Source of the DNA: Neofusicoccum parvum
Lineage: Eukaryota > Ascomycota > Dothideomycetes > Botryosphaeriales > Botryosphaeriaceae
Reading direction: 5' to 3'
DNA: 64,000 nucleotides
Assembly: GCA_020912385.1 (NCBI GenBank)
Contig: CP087212.1
Location: 2,232,001-2,296,000, forward strand
Position 1 is the first letter of the stretch. Every line of letters starts with the position of its first letter. Shown one piece after another: positions 11,574 through 23,640 of this stretch. The position numbers and the translations under genes were made by a program. The notes beneath the pieces were generated by a model. That model was not told the origin of the DNA and searched no databases. It worked only from the letters and a program-made list of their open reading frames with translations.

Positions 11574-13863
11574 CCGGGCCGCCCTGCTGCAAGTTCCTCC
11601 GTGGACTCCAGGGAAGCGCTGAACGGCCTGCCAAGATTTGGGGGAAAACAAAAACAACACGGATACCACACGTCGCTGGAGAAGGCTGCTGGCTTCCTCC
11701 CCGGCTGTCCGGGACTGGCAGGAAAACCAAAAACAATCCGACGAAGCGCTCACGAAGAGCGCGGAGCTACTGGTGGTGCCGGTAGTCCTGCATTGGTGCA
11801 TGCGTTGGCGGGTATCGAGCGGAGAAAACGCAAAACGCAGACAAAGCCAAGCAACCGCTGGAGGGAAACGAAAGACCCCGGATTTTAAGAAAAGGAACCC
11901 TTCTTCCAAGAAAGAGGGCGTGGCGACGTGCCGCCGGGATACGAAGGATAAAGGCGGTGAGATTCGCTATTGGGGGGCCGTCCTCTGCACGATCCAATGG
12001 ATTGCGGTACCGGGGACTGGGGGCGATCGTCAGTGCAGGAGGAGACAAAAAATAAAAATGGCAAGGCGAGCGACGGAGGAGATGGTTCCGGCCGAAGACT
12101 GGAAGTGCTGGCCTTATTTTCCAGGTGGGATTATGTCCAATCCGGGTGAAAGCTGGTCGAAGGAATGGCGATGGAGATCCAAATGGCCAAGCGGGTGAGG
12201 GTGAGGAGCTTCGACGGCGACGGTGGAGAGAGAAGGCGTGGGTTGAGAAGCACTTGAGCCCTGACGAAACAGCTGGGCACTGGGCGGGGGAACGGGGCAG
12301 AGTTTAAGATCAGCGGGGAGCGGAAGTGTTTAGTAGCCCCCAGAAAAGCAGCGGGAAGGGATCTCGAAGGCTATTCCACCGTCGAACTGTAAAGCATCGG
12401 CTCTTGGATTGCCGTGATGCCGCTTCTGGGGCGTGGCTGGCGTCAGAATTGAAGTGTAATCCGGGACATCACTGCCTGAAAGAGACTAGGAGTCGGACAA
12501 GGCCGAAGGGACAAGAGATTGGGGGTGGACAAGCGTCCAAAGGTAGGGGTATGGTCAAGCGGCACTTCGCTAGCTTGAGCAAGGCAGGGCGCGCAGGAAA
12601 GGCGGGGAGCGGAGCCGCGGCTGGCATGCTAATCCTAAAGCCAACGTCCAGCAATATCAAGGGAGGACGCGGCGGGAAGCAAAATCGAAGGCGACGAGAC
12701 GGTGAAACACATCACGACCGGCGCGAGAGCGCAGCGAGAGCGGCCAGGGACGGAATGCCATTGGGCGACAGGCACGCAACGGCCACCACCCAAGCAAAGC
12801 ACTCTGGGTACGGACGTTGCTGGCGGCGGAGGTGGTCCAAGTTGCGTCAAACGGCGTCTGCGGGCCGGGATGGACCATGATGTCGTGTGCGGTGGCCGGG
12901 GTCCTCACCGCAGAGTTACGGGGAGGAGCTGTGCTGCGTCCCCGGCCGATCTCTGATGTTGGACCAGTCCGGGGACGAGCGAGCGAGCAGCGCAAGTCAT
13001 GGGACCCGGCGGGGTTAATCATGGCCGGCCTGCCGGCGGGCGGCCCGCCTGAATCCCGCGCGTCGCCGGCCACGAGTAAAGCACATGGGCCGCCTCCGGC
13101 CTTATTTTGACTCGCGCCCCGAGCCCGTCTCGCGTCGATACATAGCACACACATGTACCGCTCCCGAATCTCGGCTGCCCGGCCGTGGCAATCATCGCAT
13201 CCATGATCAGCGCTGTTTGGGATAGGCAGTGCACGCGGATACGCGCGGATGATGTGAGTCCTGCGCTCCCTCCGTCACATGCCAGGATAGAAGCGAGATT
13301 GATGTATAAACCATTCATTTGCTGTGCACCGTATAACGGGCGGTCTAGATATTCCGCGCATGCTGGGCATCTAGTGGTGTGCTTTCTATGCGCCTGAATC
13401 GCCGTCTGCAAATTGAACAAACTCCGAAAATAACGGCCGGCAGCGCTCCCGAAGCCTCCAGTCCGGGCCGGGGTATCGAGAGACGGCTGTGCACCGGAAA
13501 GAAAGGGGAGGTATCGGAGAAAACCTAATCGTCGTCCATCATGAATCATGACGCCTCGCACTCCGTCCAATCATTAAACCATGCCCGAGAAAGGTAACTG
13601 GGCTCGACCTCAATAAACTCTCCTCATGTCCTCATGCGCCTCGCTCTTCACTCCGCTCTCACCACTTTGTGCATTGGACAAAGATGTGCGCTGGAGGCCA
13701 AGAGAACGAGCGCCGCACCCGCCCAATGGTGAGGGCATGCAAACGGCCAGAGAACCATGCATACGAACATGCAATGTCCGTGGCAGGATGCGATTGGCCT
13801 TCAGAGCCACCTCGACCACCTCGTCTCGAGCCTCCACGCGCCTCCGTTTCCAGACGCACTGTC
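11574..13863. other. spacer between rhodopsin-domain gene and antiporter 3' end
   Basis: About 2.3 kb, mostly GC-rich. Only scattered open frames with biased composition occur, and none shows domain motifs or splice structure. It should contain the promoter of the rhodopsin-domain gene. Confidence 0.45.
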
Positions 13864-16777
13864 TCACTCCACGTTCAAAGACCGACCTTGCACGACGAGC
13901 ACGCTGGCCCTGACCTTCGACCTGATGATGGTCTCCGCAACAACACCAAGGCATTTCTGCGCCTCGGAATCGATCTCGCCACGCGAGACGCCTGCGACGT
14001 CCTCCTTCGCGAACGCCGAGACCTGACCGGCACTGCGTCCCAGAACAATCAGATCTCCAGCGTTGCGCGGGTTCTGCCCAACCTCGGTCTTCGCGCGCTC
14101 AATTGCCGCCGAGATAGGAGTCTTGGTCGTCTGGGATTCGAACAGTACGCGACCGAGCAGCTCGTTGGGGACCGAGTTGCGCAGCGCCTGGAAGAATGCA
14201 CCGTCTTTGTCAGCAGCCGGGGCCACAGTCGTGGTGGGGTTTTTGCCAGTCGAATCTGACCCTCCAGATGTAATTTCGGGAGCGTCGAAGAAGTCGTTGG
14301 GCGTCTCGTAATGGACCAAAGTTGCGGTGACGTCGGGGTGCTCAGCAAGCTGAAGGACAAGGCGGATTGCAGCACGATCATCAGAGCCACCGAAGAATGC
14401 AAAGAAGATGTGGTGGGTGCGATCCGCACTGGGAGCGGTGGTGGCGTTCTTGTCCTGATTGCTGCGAAGACTGTGGTGGCTGATCGAACGTTGCAGCTTC
14501 TTCCGGTCCTTGCTGCCAGACCCACCAAAGTCCTCGTTGATGAAGACAGCAGTGTTGCAGAATGCGTTATTGAAAATAGACGTGACGAAGTTGTTGTAGG
14601 TGCTCGCGTGAAGCTTGTGTCGAACCGCGTCATTGGAAATAACCGAGAGCTCAGACATGTTGCCAGTCTCGCTCCACGGAAGGATAACGAGATCAGATGA
14701 CATGTCGGAAGCCCGGTTTACCAGGAGATCGGAGAAGGAGCTCTCCGGAATGACGTCAACTTCTCCAGAGATGGCAAGGTTGTTGAGATAACCGAACGTG
14801 CGGAAGGTGTTCACGACAGGGTCATGGATTCCATATTCATCCACCTCAGACACCTTCATGACTGAAGATTCACGCTCCGTAAGTTCCAGCAGACGAACAC
14901 CGTGAGCCTTGATGGGTCGCTTGGGTTCAGCGATACTGCCCTGGTCGTTGGATTCCGCAGGCTGAGACGGGTGAGTCTTGGCCTTGCCGTAGCTAGGCTT
15001 ACCGCCGAACAGGGACACGAAGGGAAGCAAAGCAGACATGTTATCCAAGCGGAGGTAGACCAGGAGCCGCTGAATCTTGGCACTCTCCAGCTTCTCGTAG
15101 GAGATGTCGTCAGTGCTATCTTCGTCATGCTTGATGGGAGCGCCGGTGTCCCAGTCAATTTCGCCCCTCTTCCAGGCCTCGATCTTCTTCTGGTAATGAG
15201 GGGGGTACAGCCAGGCGGTGAGCGGTGTCGTCGCAAAGGTAGTGACCAAAGCCATGACGACGAAGATGGTGAAGACACGCTGGCTGAGAATCTTGGCTTG
15301 CAATCCGATGTTCTACAATGGATTAGTCTTAGGGAATTCCATATGGGCAACGACTTCAACTCACCAAGACGATAAGTTCGACCAGACCCTTGCAACTCAT
15401 GAGCGCACCAATCGTGAAGCTCTCTCTCCAGACAAGTCCACACAGGCGGGCGGCAAGGGAAGCGCCGATGAACTTGGCAAAAAAGGCGACGCAGACCACA
15501 GCAACAACGTAGGCCCAGGTCATGCCAGTGTCAAGCAATCCCAAATTGGTATTCAGACCCGACAAGGCGAAGTAGAGCGGCAGGAACAGAGCGCTCACGA
15601 GATCCTCGACCTTTTCGGTGACCTTGATGGCGAAGCCACCCTCGTGAGGGCAGATCAGTCCGATGATGAAGGCTCCGAAAATGGGGTGAATGCCAATGAC
15701 GCCGGTGAAGAAGGCCGAAGCCAGGGTTAGCAGCATGGTCAGGGCGATCATTCCCTGACTGGGACCATCCTGCAGAGAGCGAGTCCTGCGAAGAAGCCAC
15801 CAGAAGGCAGGCTTCACGGCAAACCAGATGAAGATGACATAGCCGACAGCAACGAGCAAGACCCAGAGGGCAGTCAATCCGGTACCAGCATTGACGAGGG
15901 CGACGCAGAGAGCGAGGAGAATCCAACCTGCCCAATTAAGGTTAGCTGCATGAAACGTGGAGCCTAAAAGTAGTGTTTCGAGTGTAACGCACCAACGACG
16001 TCGTTGCCAACACCAGCCGAGAGCACAATAACACCAACCGGAGTCATGAGGAGCTTCAGCTCGGTCAAGATTCTGCACAACACAGGGAAAGCCTAGAACA
16101 CCGTGTCAGCTGATGGGTACGCCACACCACGCCACGTTCCTCTCCGCACGCAGCCAAACTCACCGTGATCGCCATAGCCACACCAATGAAAAGCAGATAG
16201 ACACCAAAGTCAATTGGCACCGTGCTGCCCTCGCCTCTGAACTCATGGTATAGGCCGTAGGAAATAGCCGCGCCCAGGCCGAACGGGAGCGCCATTCCGG
16301 CCAAACCCACGCTCAGCGCAATCTTCCAGTTGCTGAGCAGGAAGCGCAGATCGACCTCGAGGCCAACCAGGAACAGGAACAGCACGAGGCCGAGGTTGGC
16401 GACGAGCGTCAGGTTCGGCATCGATGCGGTGGGGAAGATGGTCTCGGTGAAGTGCGGGATGCGGCCCATGACGGACGGGCCCAGCAGGATGCCGCCGATG
16501 ACCTCGGCGATGACACGCGGCTGGCGGAGCTTCTGCAGAGGGTAGTGGAGCAGGCGGCAGAACATGATGATGATTCCGGCCTGTGCATTGGGGTCAGCCT
16601 TGCGGTCCGCGGACGGTGGGGCGCGGTCCCGCCACGAACCTGGATGATGAAGACGATAATCGGGTCCTTGGGGTTGTAGTGGGTCGGGTTGTTGCCCTCG
16701 AGGATGCCGGCCTGCTCGGGAGCCCTGTTGGAGCTCGTGGCCGTGGCCGTGGCGGCGCTGCTGGTGACGGACGACAT
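13864..16777 (-). CDS. kha1: Kha1-type K+/H+ antiporter (CPA2 family)
   Basis: Five exons (16777-16640, 16580-16164, 16092-15993, 15927-15365, 15312-13864) encode 888 aa. Residues about 40-450 form a sodium/proton-exchanger domain of about 12 helices, with family signatures such as [48 protein letters not shown] and [13 protein letters not shown]. The NDVVGW pair is the ion-binding unwound-helix region of this family. The C-terminal 400 residues are soluble and resemble universal-stress-like folds, including a glycine-rich [12 protein letters not shown] segment. In yeast Kha1 sits in Golgi-like compartments and supports growth at high pH and luminal K+/pH balance. The long GC-rich 5' leader contains no obvious gene. 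Confidence 0.94.
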
Positions 16778-17551
16778 GGTGTCGTGTGGTGGGGGTCTGC
16801 GTGCTCAGGCTCCGGCTCGTTCCTGGGGTCGAGATAAAGGATACGTCGGTGCCAGGCCAGAGGGGCGAGCAGCTTCCTGAGTGCAGCAGCAGGCCGCGGA
16901 CGTATATGTAGCGGCGGCGAGTCAATGCGGCGTGGGATCTTCTCGAATTGTTTGGTTTAGGCGCACCAGGCGAAACGCGCGCGCGCCGTTCGAGGTGGTG
17001 AGCGTGATCTGACGGGCTGACGCTGTGACGCATGGCAAGACGAAGCCCAGAAGCTGGGCGGCCGTTCCGGGGCTGGGCCCTCCGCCTGCTGGGACGCCAT
17101 CTTGGCCCGTGTGGGGATCGCGGCGAGATTGGCTGACTCGGGACAAAGGGCCAAGCCACCCGAGTTGGGCGTTGTCCATCTGATGCGCGCGCAGACGACG
17201 ATGGTGGTGAAAGAGCGGAAGAAAGGGCTGGGCACGGTGCTGTTTGCGATAGATGCTCGCCTAGAGGTGCAAGAGGCGGCGAAGGCGACGGTCTGGCTGG
17301 GGGGGTCCCTGGCGCGAGCAGCCTTGCGGCCGGCGCAGGTGCAGGAGCAGGTGTTCGCCAGCGTTCTCCAGCTCCCCGCGCCCGGCTTCCACGAGCTCGC
17401 GTCGCCTGTCTCACCGCCTGCCCCGCGCTGCGGTGGAGCCCCGGCCAGCACGCCTGAACTCGTCCATCGCTGCCGCGTCAAATAAAAATTCCTAGCGCCG
17501 TTGGCTGATAGCTGCCAATGCCTTATCGCGTCTCTAATTTCGTGCAGATCC
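16778..17551. other. antiporter promoter and GH92 3' flank
   Basis: Spacer between the antiporter start and the end of the GH92 in-frame tail. GC-rich; the open frames on both strands have arginine/alanine-biased composition and no motif. Confidence 0.45.
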
Positions 17552-17818
17552 CTAGCGCATGCCGCTAGCGCCCTCCAGCTGGTGTCCGTCTGCCCTCACC
17601 GTCCCTGGCCGTGTTTGCAACAGCCGCCTCCGCAACACCAACAGCCGCCACACTGCCAGGCTAGCCGCCACGGCCAGCACCACGTTCACCGTCCCCAACG
17701 CCCACAGCGCCCGCACCGCCACCCTCGAGCCGCCGGCACCCCCCGCAATCTCCTCACCGCCCGCCGCGGCCCCCGCCCCGCCGTCCCTGCTGATCACGCC
17801 GCCCGGCCGGAGCTGGCA
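17552..17818 (-). other. in-frame transmembrane tail after the GH92 stop codon
   Basis: Directly after the TGA of the GH92 gene, and in the same frame, 88 sense codons run to the next stop at 17552. The stretch contains a Gly/Ala linker, a clear hydrophobic span (about WALGTVNVVLAVAASLAVW) and then a basic stop-transfer sequence (RLLVLRRRLLQ). This is the topology of a C-terminal type I membrane anchor. It may be reached by stop readthrough (the TGA is followed by T, which is not the efficient CTA context), by an unrecognised intron (I see no good donor), or it may be a former anchor recently cut off by a stop mutation. Confidence 0.5.
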
Positions 17819-19898
17819 TCAGGCAGGCGCGCCGTCCGCCGCCAGCGACGCCGGGCTGGGAGGCGCGTCGCCGGCCGCCGCCCAGCTGCTCGGGGTCGCG
17901 CCGAGCTCGAACTCCAGCCGGCCACCCTCCGCGAACACATCCTCCCATGTGATCCACGCCTTGCTCCACGGCTCGCCGTTGACCCTCAGGCTCTGCACGT
18001 AGTACGCGCCCTGCGCGCGCTGCTCGGCCTGCCCCGCGCTCGCCGTCACGTTCAGGACCTTGCCGCCGCCCAGCGCGAGCGTCAGCTGCGCGAACCACGG
18101 GCTGCCGATCAGAAACGTCGTCTGGCCCGTGACCGGGTACAGCCCGATCATGTTCCACAGGATCCAGCTCTGCATCGCGCCCGCGTCGCTGTTGCCCGGG
18201 ATGCCGCCGCGCCCCGCGTTGTAGTAGGTGTACGCCGTGTCGCGGATCTGCCGGACCGTGCGGTCCTGCTGCTTTGCGTAGTTGTACAGGTACGGCGTCG
18301 TGAAGCTGGGCTCGTTGCCCGGGTTGTAGATCGTGGCCCCGTTGTTCGCCCCGGGCTGGAAGAACGTGTCCAGGCGCTCGACGAACCGGGTCGGCCCTCC
18401 GGACCGGGCTATCAGGTTCGCCAGGTCATGGTGCGCGTTGAAGCTGTACGTGAACGGGCTGTCCTCGTAGTAGGCATCTGGCCAGTAACCTGAGGAAAAA
18501 GAAACAGTTAGCACGGCTCTGCACAGGATCTACGCGGGGAAAGATGTCTTACATCCACCACATGCCAAAGGGTCCTGTGGCACAAACGTGCCGTCGGCAT
18601 TGCGCGGCACGACGAAGCCACTGAAGCCCAGTGCCGTAGCGTTGGGATTCCAGTGGTTGCGCCAGTTTCGGGATCTGCGGAGGTATTTGGTGGCGTCGTC
18701 GTCCCGGCCCAATCCGCACGCAACCTGGTAGAGGCCAAAGTCGTTTGCGGAGTACTCCACCGCCCGGGAGACCGCTCGTGAGTATGCGGGCGTGATCCAG
18801 CCGTAGTGGAGCCAGTCTGGCAGGGCTCCTCGGCCCTCCTTTGTGGATGACACGTCTGGGGCTGTGGAGGGGTCGTAGCTGTTCGCTGGAACCTTCTCCG
18901 CATCGGTGAGCATAGCACCTGGAAGTGGTTAGTAGCCCGTTCTCTATTGATGTTCGTGGCTGAGGGAAAGTATCGCATCAAGCCGGCAACCACGTGAGGG
19001 GTGGGTATCCATGCGGACGAGAATGACTAATCTCCCGTCCGGATGGCAGCACTACCTCCTCATGGAAATATGCGCTTCTGTTGCAATTCTCGCGGCGGCC
19101 CCAAAGAGCCTAGGATTACTTACTGTAGCCTTCTTCCCAGTTGATTGCACCCCGCACGCCCTTCACATACGCATCAGCCAGGACGTTATCAGCGTTTGTT
19201 CCGCCTTGGACACGGCCGTTGTAATTCGACGATCGAGCATCAGGCATGAAACCGTCATTTCTCCAGATATCAATCAACGAGCGAATCTGTTCTTCGTACG
19301 CCTCCGGCTGCAGGATATGCATCAACGGCGTGGTGCAGCGGAAAAGATCCCACAGCGTAAACCTAGACATGTTCGGTCAGTTTCCTGTTCAAATCGTGGC
19401 CACTTCAGAAAAAAACACACACACCAGTCATCGTAGTAAGGTTCATCAGACTCCCACAGAGGGTTTTCCCCTGTGCGGTTCGACGGGATCAAGTGCATCC
19501 CATACAAACTCGAGTACAACTGCGTCAAGAGTGTAGCATCCGTCTCCGTCGTCGTGACCTTATCGAAGACCACCTCGTTCCAAATCTCCTGCGAGGCAGC
19601 GACGAGGTCCTCGATGCCGACATCGTCGGGTAGCTCGTCCTCGATGAACCCGCACGCCTTCTCCGCCGAGATGAACGAGACGCCCACCCTCGACGAGACG
19701 GCCGGCTCCTCGAACGTGAAGACGCTGCCCAGCCGCTCGGACCCCGCCACCGAGGCGCGCTCGCCGTACTGCGAGAGCGCCGTACCGCTGCCGGCGAAAG
19801 TCCTGCTGCTCGTGGCGGACGCGTTGAACCGGCCGCAGAAATGGATCGTCCAGTCCGGTGCTACCGAGCAGGTCAGCGCTCGTCTCACAGCCACGCGG

Positions 19899-19932
<34 letters not shown>

Positions 19933-20735
19933 CGCGCCGCACGCACCTCGGTTCCAGCCGTTGTTGTACGTGCCGTTGCCCTCGTAGTGGCCGTCCTCAA
20001 ACACCTCGAAGCCGCCGCCGGCGTAGTTCTGGCCCCAGCCCAGCCCCCGGTAGGACGGCAGCACGTGCGACACGTCGACGACGATCGACGCCTCGCCGCC
20101 CGCCGGGAAGGCGTACCGGTACAGGCCGGCGTGGTTCGTGCCGGCCAGCTCGACCGTGACGCCGTTGGCCAGCGCTGTGCGGTAGTAGCCTACCGCCGCC
20201 TCGTCTGGCGCGGCGCGCTGGACGCTGACGTCGGCCAGCGGGTTGGGGACGGGGCCGGCCACGGGCAGCTGCGACACGACGCCGTACTTGGGAGCGCCGC
20301 CGGTGCCGCTCTCGTGCAGCATGCTGAAGCCCGTGACGTTGCCGCTGGGGAGGTACCCGGAGTAGGCGTCGGTGGTGCCCGACGAGACGTCGATGCCGAG
20401 TTTGACGACGGAGAAGGGTGCTGCGGGGTGTTAGAGAATGTCGGTGCGGCAAGGTGTGCTGGTTGACTTGCCTGGGACCACTCCAGGAAAGACATTACCA
20501 CCATTTTCGGTGCCGTGACTGGGGTGTCTCGTTAGTTCTCTGACCCGAGCGAACGATTGCGGAGATATGAGGTGTTGAATGAGGTAGGAAATAACTAAGG
20601 TGTGCAGGGTATGTCGAGATGGCCTTCTTACAACGGATCGACGTATTGTGCGTAGCCGGAAGTCTGTGCCAACGCTGCGCCCACGAGCTCATGGGTCGCC
20701 AGCACCAGCGCTAGGGATGAAAAGAGATAAGTCAT
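17819..20735 (-). CDS. secreted GH92 alpha-1,2-mannosidase
   Basis: Seven exons: 20735-20632, 20518-20472, 20420-19947, 19860-19425, 19362-19124, 18918-18553, 18489-17819. They give 778 aa, the normal GH92 length. A signal peptide (MTYLFSSLALVLATHELVGAALA) precedes YVDPFHGTENGGNVFPG. Family landmarks follow: NYAGGGFEVFEDG, DWTIHFCGRFN, YSSLYGMHLIPSNRTGE, WDLFRC at an exon start, GNEPSF and GIPGNSDAGAMQSW. The acidic catalytic region and calcium-site residues of the family appear intact. GH92 enzymes are exo-acting, Ca2+-dependent mannosidases that trim N-glycans or mannan outside the cell. Intron 2 uses a GC donor (ccag|gcaagt), and intron 3 contains a 33-G run. A hydrophobic tail lies in frame beyond the stop, so a membrane-bound isoform is conceivable. 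Confidence 0.93.
19900..19932. repeat. 33-base G homopolymer in a GH92 intron
   Basis: An uninterrupted run of 33 G on the + strand (C on the coding strand) sits inside intron 3 of the GH92 gene, immediately after the donor region and about 40 nt from the acceptor. The exact length should be treated as uncertain because such runs are error-prone in sequencing. The coding sequence is unaffected if the intron is removed. Confidence 0.9.
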
Positions 20736-23008
20736 AGCGATACTGAGACTGGTGGGTATCAAAAACGAAAGACAAATGTGGAGTAAAAGCGCTCGGATGG
20801 AAAGCGATGGGCAAGTGGTTCCGGGAACGGATCCAACAAAGAAAGCAGTCGGGACGGAGGACGTTATTATTGAAGCCGTCCTTCCATAGCCAGCTCGAGG
20901 CACAACTACAGGTGGTATGATCGCAGTGGCGGTAAAATATTGGCTTGAGTCCAAGAGATGCGCAGCTCGTTCCTTGGAGTCTTGAGCGAGGCTTCCCAAG
21001 GCTTGGTCTTTAAGAAGCCAGTCCGCAAAGAAACCCCACCCACAACACTCTGCTGGATCACACGCGGGTCGCACGCGAGAAACGGCGTTGGATCATGACG
21101 GGGACAAGACTGAACACGGTGTTTAAGGAGATGCCACGATAGGGTGGCTGCGGCGGGGATCAGCCGGGAGGCAGTCAGGCAGCGCGTGAGCGTATCAGGA
21201 GTGGGAGGGAGGAAGCGTGCTCGTCACAGCCGCGCTGGGCAGACGGGCGGGAGGACATAGTAAGACGCAATATTATCGATAGCGTCGCTCGGGCTGGCTG
21301 CATGTTTAGATGCAAGCAGGACTGGGACTGGGAGCGCTAGCGGAACAGGCAAGTCGCTGCGCACCGCTGGGGCTACCCGCCCACCTTGGCCCGTGGCTCA
21401 TGCGCGGCTGTGAGGCATGGCAGCCACGAGAATAGAATGCGAGCGCACCCGGGGCAGCAAAGCGTAGCATGGTGGGGCTCCGGCCAGGGCTCCGGTGCAG
21501 CTTCTGGGCGGCCCAGCAGGCGTGGTTGTTTGACAGGCAGCGAGAGGTTATTGAGATGATGTGGTGGGCGATCGTTTCCCTGAACGCGACCCGCGCAGTG
21601 CACGCCCAGCGTCCGCGCCCGCTGATTGGTGTTCCTGGAATTACGCTTCGATTAGTAGCCACACCTTCCTAGTTGCCGTTGAGCCCTCTCTGTATACCGT
21701 GTCACCGCTCCCAACTCTCGTCGGGGCCCTGTTGCACTTCCTCTCGTCCCTTCACTGAAAGCATCGTCAAGTTCTGCAGTCCCATGTGTCCTGGAAGCAC
21801 GCCCCTGCTGGCCGTCATGCCACTGCCAACCCGTGCGCACCGCCTCCACGCCTCATCACTTGGCTTGCCACCAGCTGAATCCAACATGCGTGAAAGGCCA
21901 CGCCGCGAAATTGGCAGTACCTAACGCCAACACCATGGAGCATGGCCCCAACTGTTCATCGCCGCAGGGATCCGAGATCTGTCACCAACACGGCACTTTT
22001 GTTTCAAGTACCGGCAACCGTAGTTGGCGTTGGCCAGGCCAGCCGTCTTTAAGGATCATCAACCTGGCTATGTTGTAGATTTGACGTGTGGCTGAGAGCA
22101 CCAAGCCATGTGTACTGCATGTACAACCTCGACTGCAACCACCCTCACCGCCTCCAACGCCGCTCGGCACACGGTGCATCTGTCAAAAATTGGTGACACA
22201 GGGTAGTGCTGCACCTCACGGCCAGCTTGAGTGACTCTTCTTAGGCTTAGCGGAACCACACTGTGCTATGAAGCCGAAGCGTTCATGCCAATGGTTTTAG
22301 TACACAATGTAAGCTTCTACCGACTGACCAACACATGGGAAAACAGAGGACTCTACTACAGGTTATCCTGCATAAACCCGCTGCAAACTATAAATGGTTT
22401 GGATTATATTTGAAATCCAGCGCAGAGGTCAGAAAAAAGACAGGCGATAACTTAGAGTGTAGCAAGATGTTCAAGTTGTGGTAGCCGAGCGCGCCTATCT
22501 ACGACGAAAGACGAGGTACGACCTACGAGGTACACAGTGGCCTGCACCGCCCGCTACCAGCTACCTGAGCATTAACATGCAGTATTTAGGCATTATCTTC
22601 ACATTTTGCCTGTTTGGTTCTCGTTTGCGTTTCGCGCTGATCATTTGCTCCTACTCAGGCTGACATGCGCTTCATGTGCCCGCAAGACTTAAGCCGCAAA
22701 GTAGCCTCTTGATCAACCGAAGGATTCAAGACTCAGTCCTGACTCTATCACGCCCGGGAGTCATCATTATATGGAAGAAAATGTCATTGTTCAGTGGCTC
22801 GAGGGAGCCTTGGAGGGGTCAGCCTTGGAGGGGTCAGCCCCGTCCGTCCCCCGACCCTGCTGATCTCGCAAGTGTTCACATGACCACGGAGCCAGAACGG
22901 CTGCTTACCAACTCCTCCAAACCCCAAGCAACCCATCAGAACCAGCAAGCCGCGGAAAGCAGAAATCCGTTCGTCCAGAGCCTCAGCGCAGAGCCCGCTA
23001 TCCCTGCA
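20736..23008. other. spacer between GH92 start and cupin 3' end
   Basis: About 2.3 kb. GH92 promoter on the left side. No coding region is supported. It contains a 15-bp tandem duplication (22806-22835) and a short direct repeat cgaggtac near 22510-22535. Confidence 0.45.
22806..22835. repeat. 15-bp tandem duplication
   Basis: Two adjacent perfect copies of agccttggaggggtc, about 170 bp downstream of the cupin stop codon. Confidence 0.8.
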
Positions 23009-23640
23009 TCACAACCGCCTCCCCATCCCCGGACTCCCCGGCCCCGTACTCGTCGACCCCTCGCTCCCCCTCCTGCTCGCGTCGCTCTTCCGCCGCAGCT
23101 CCTGCCCCCAGCCGTCCAGATTGACGACGATCGGGTTGCGGCCGCCGCGCGTGATGACCCAGACGCAGTCCGTGTCGCCGTCGTTGACCTCCTGGTGCTG
23201 AGCGAAGGCGGGGATGAGGGCGAAGTCGCCGGGCGCGAGGGCCTGGCGTGTCTGGCCGTTGTCGCTAACGACGGTGCCGTTGCCGGAAACGCAGTAGACG
23301 ATCGTGTCTGGACGGTGTGTGAGAAGACTGTGAGGTGAAGGAGGGGGAGGTGCTTACCTTCGGCGCCGTGGTGGTGGACGGCGGATGAGGTGCGGGGCTT
23401 GGCTACCATGACTGCGGCAGAGGAGAGTTAGTGGGTGAATCGAGAGGCGGCGGGTGTACCGCTCCGTCTCTGCTGGGGCGTTGGAGGTTGGTTGGCCTCG
23501 ATGCCTGGGGACTTACGCGTTCCGCAGAGCTGGTCCGACATGTTGGTAATGGCGTTCATGCGGATCATGCCTTCCGTCTGCGCTCCACTGGCCTTGAGCG
23601 TCTCGCTCTTGATGACCTTGACTGCACCTGCAAGCACCAT
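23009..23640 (-). CDS. small single-domain cupin protein
   Basis: Three exons (23640-23517, 23411-23358, 23307-23009) give 158 aa. After about 35 residues the cupin fold is recognisable: SAVHHHGAE is the first metal motif (HHH plus Glu), GNGTVVSDNGQTRQALAPGDFALIPAFAQHQEVN spans the second motif with PGDF and a late His, and the domain ends in DCVWVITRGGRNPIVV. The metal ligands needed for a mononuclear metal cupin are present. Fungal proteins of this size act in diverse dioxygenase, isomerase or binding roles, so no substrate can be given. It has no signal peptide. The tail after residue 135 is Ser/Gly/Arg-rich. A perfect 26-bp palindrome lies about 500 bp upstream. Confidence 0.85.

Noticed and set aside
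12326..13154. Open frames on both strands in the spacer upstream of the rhodopsin-domain gene
   Set aside because: Overlapping in several frames, no motifs, biased Arg/Ala/Gly composition.
17102..17485. 127-codon plus-strand frame upstream of the antiporter
   Set aside because: No homologous motif; overlaps a longer open frame on the other strand; most likely antiporter leader sequence.
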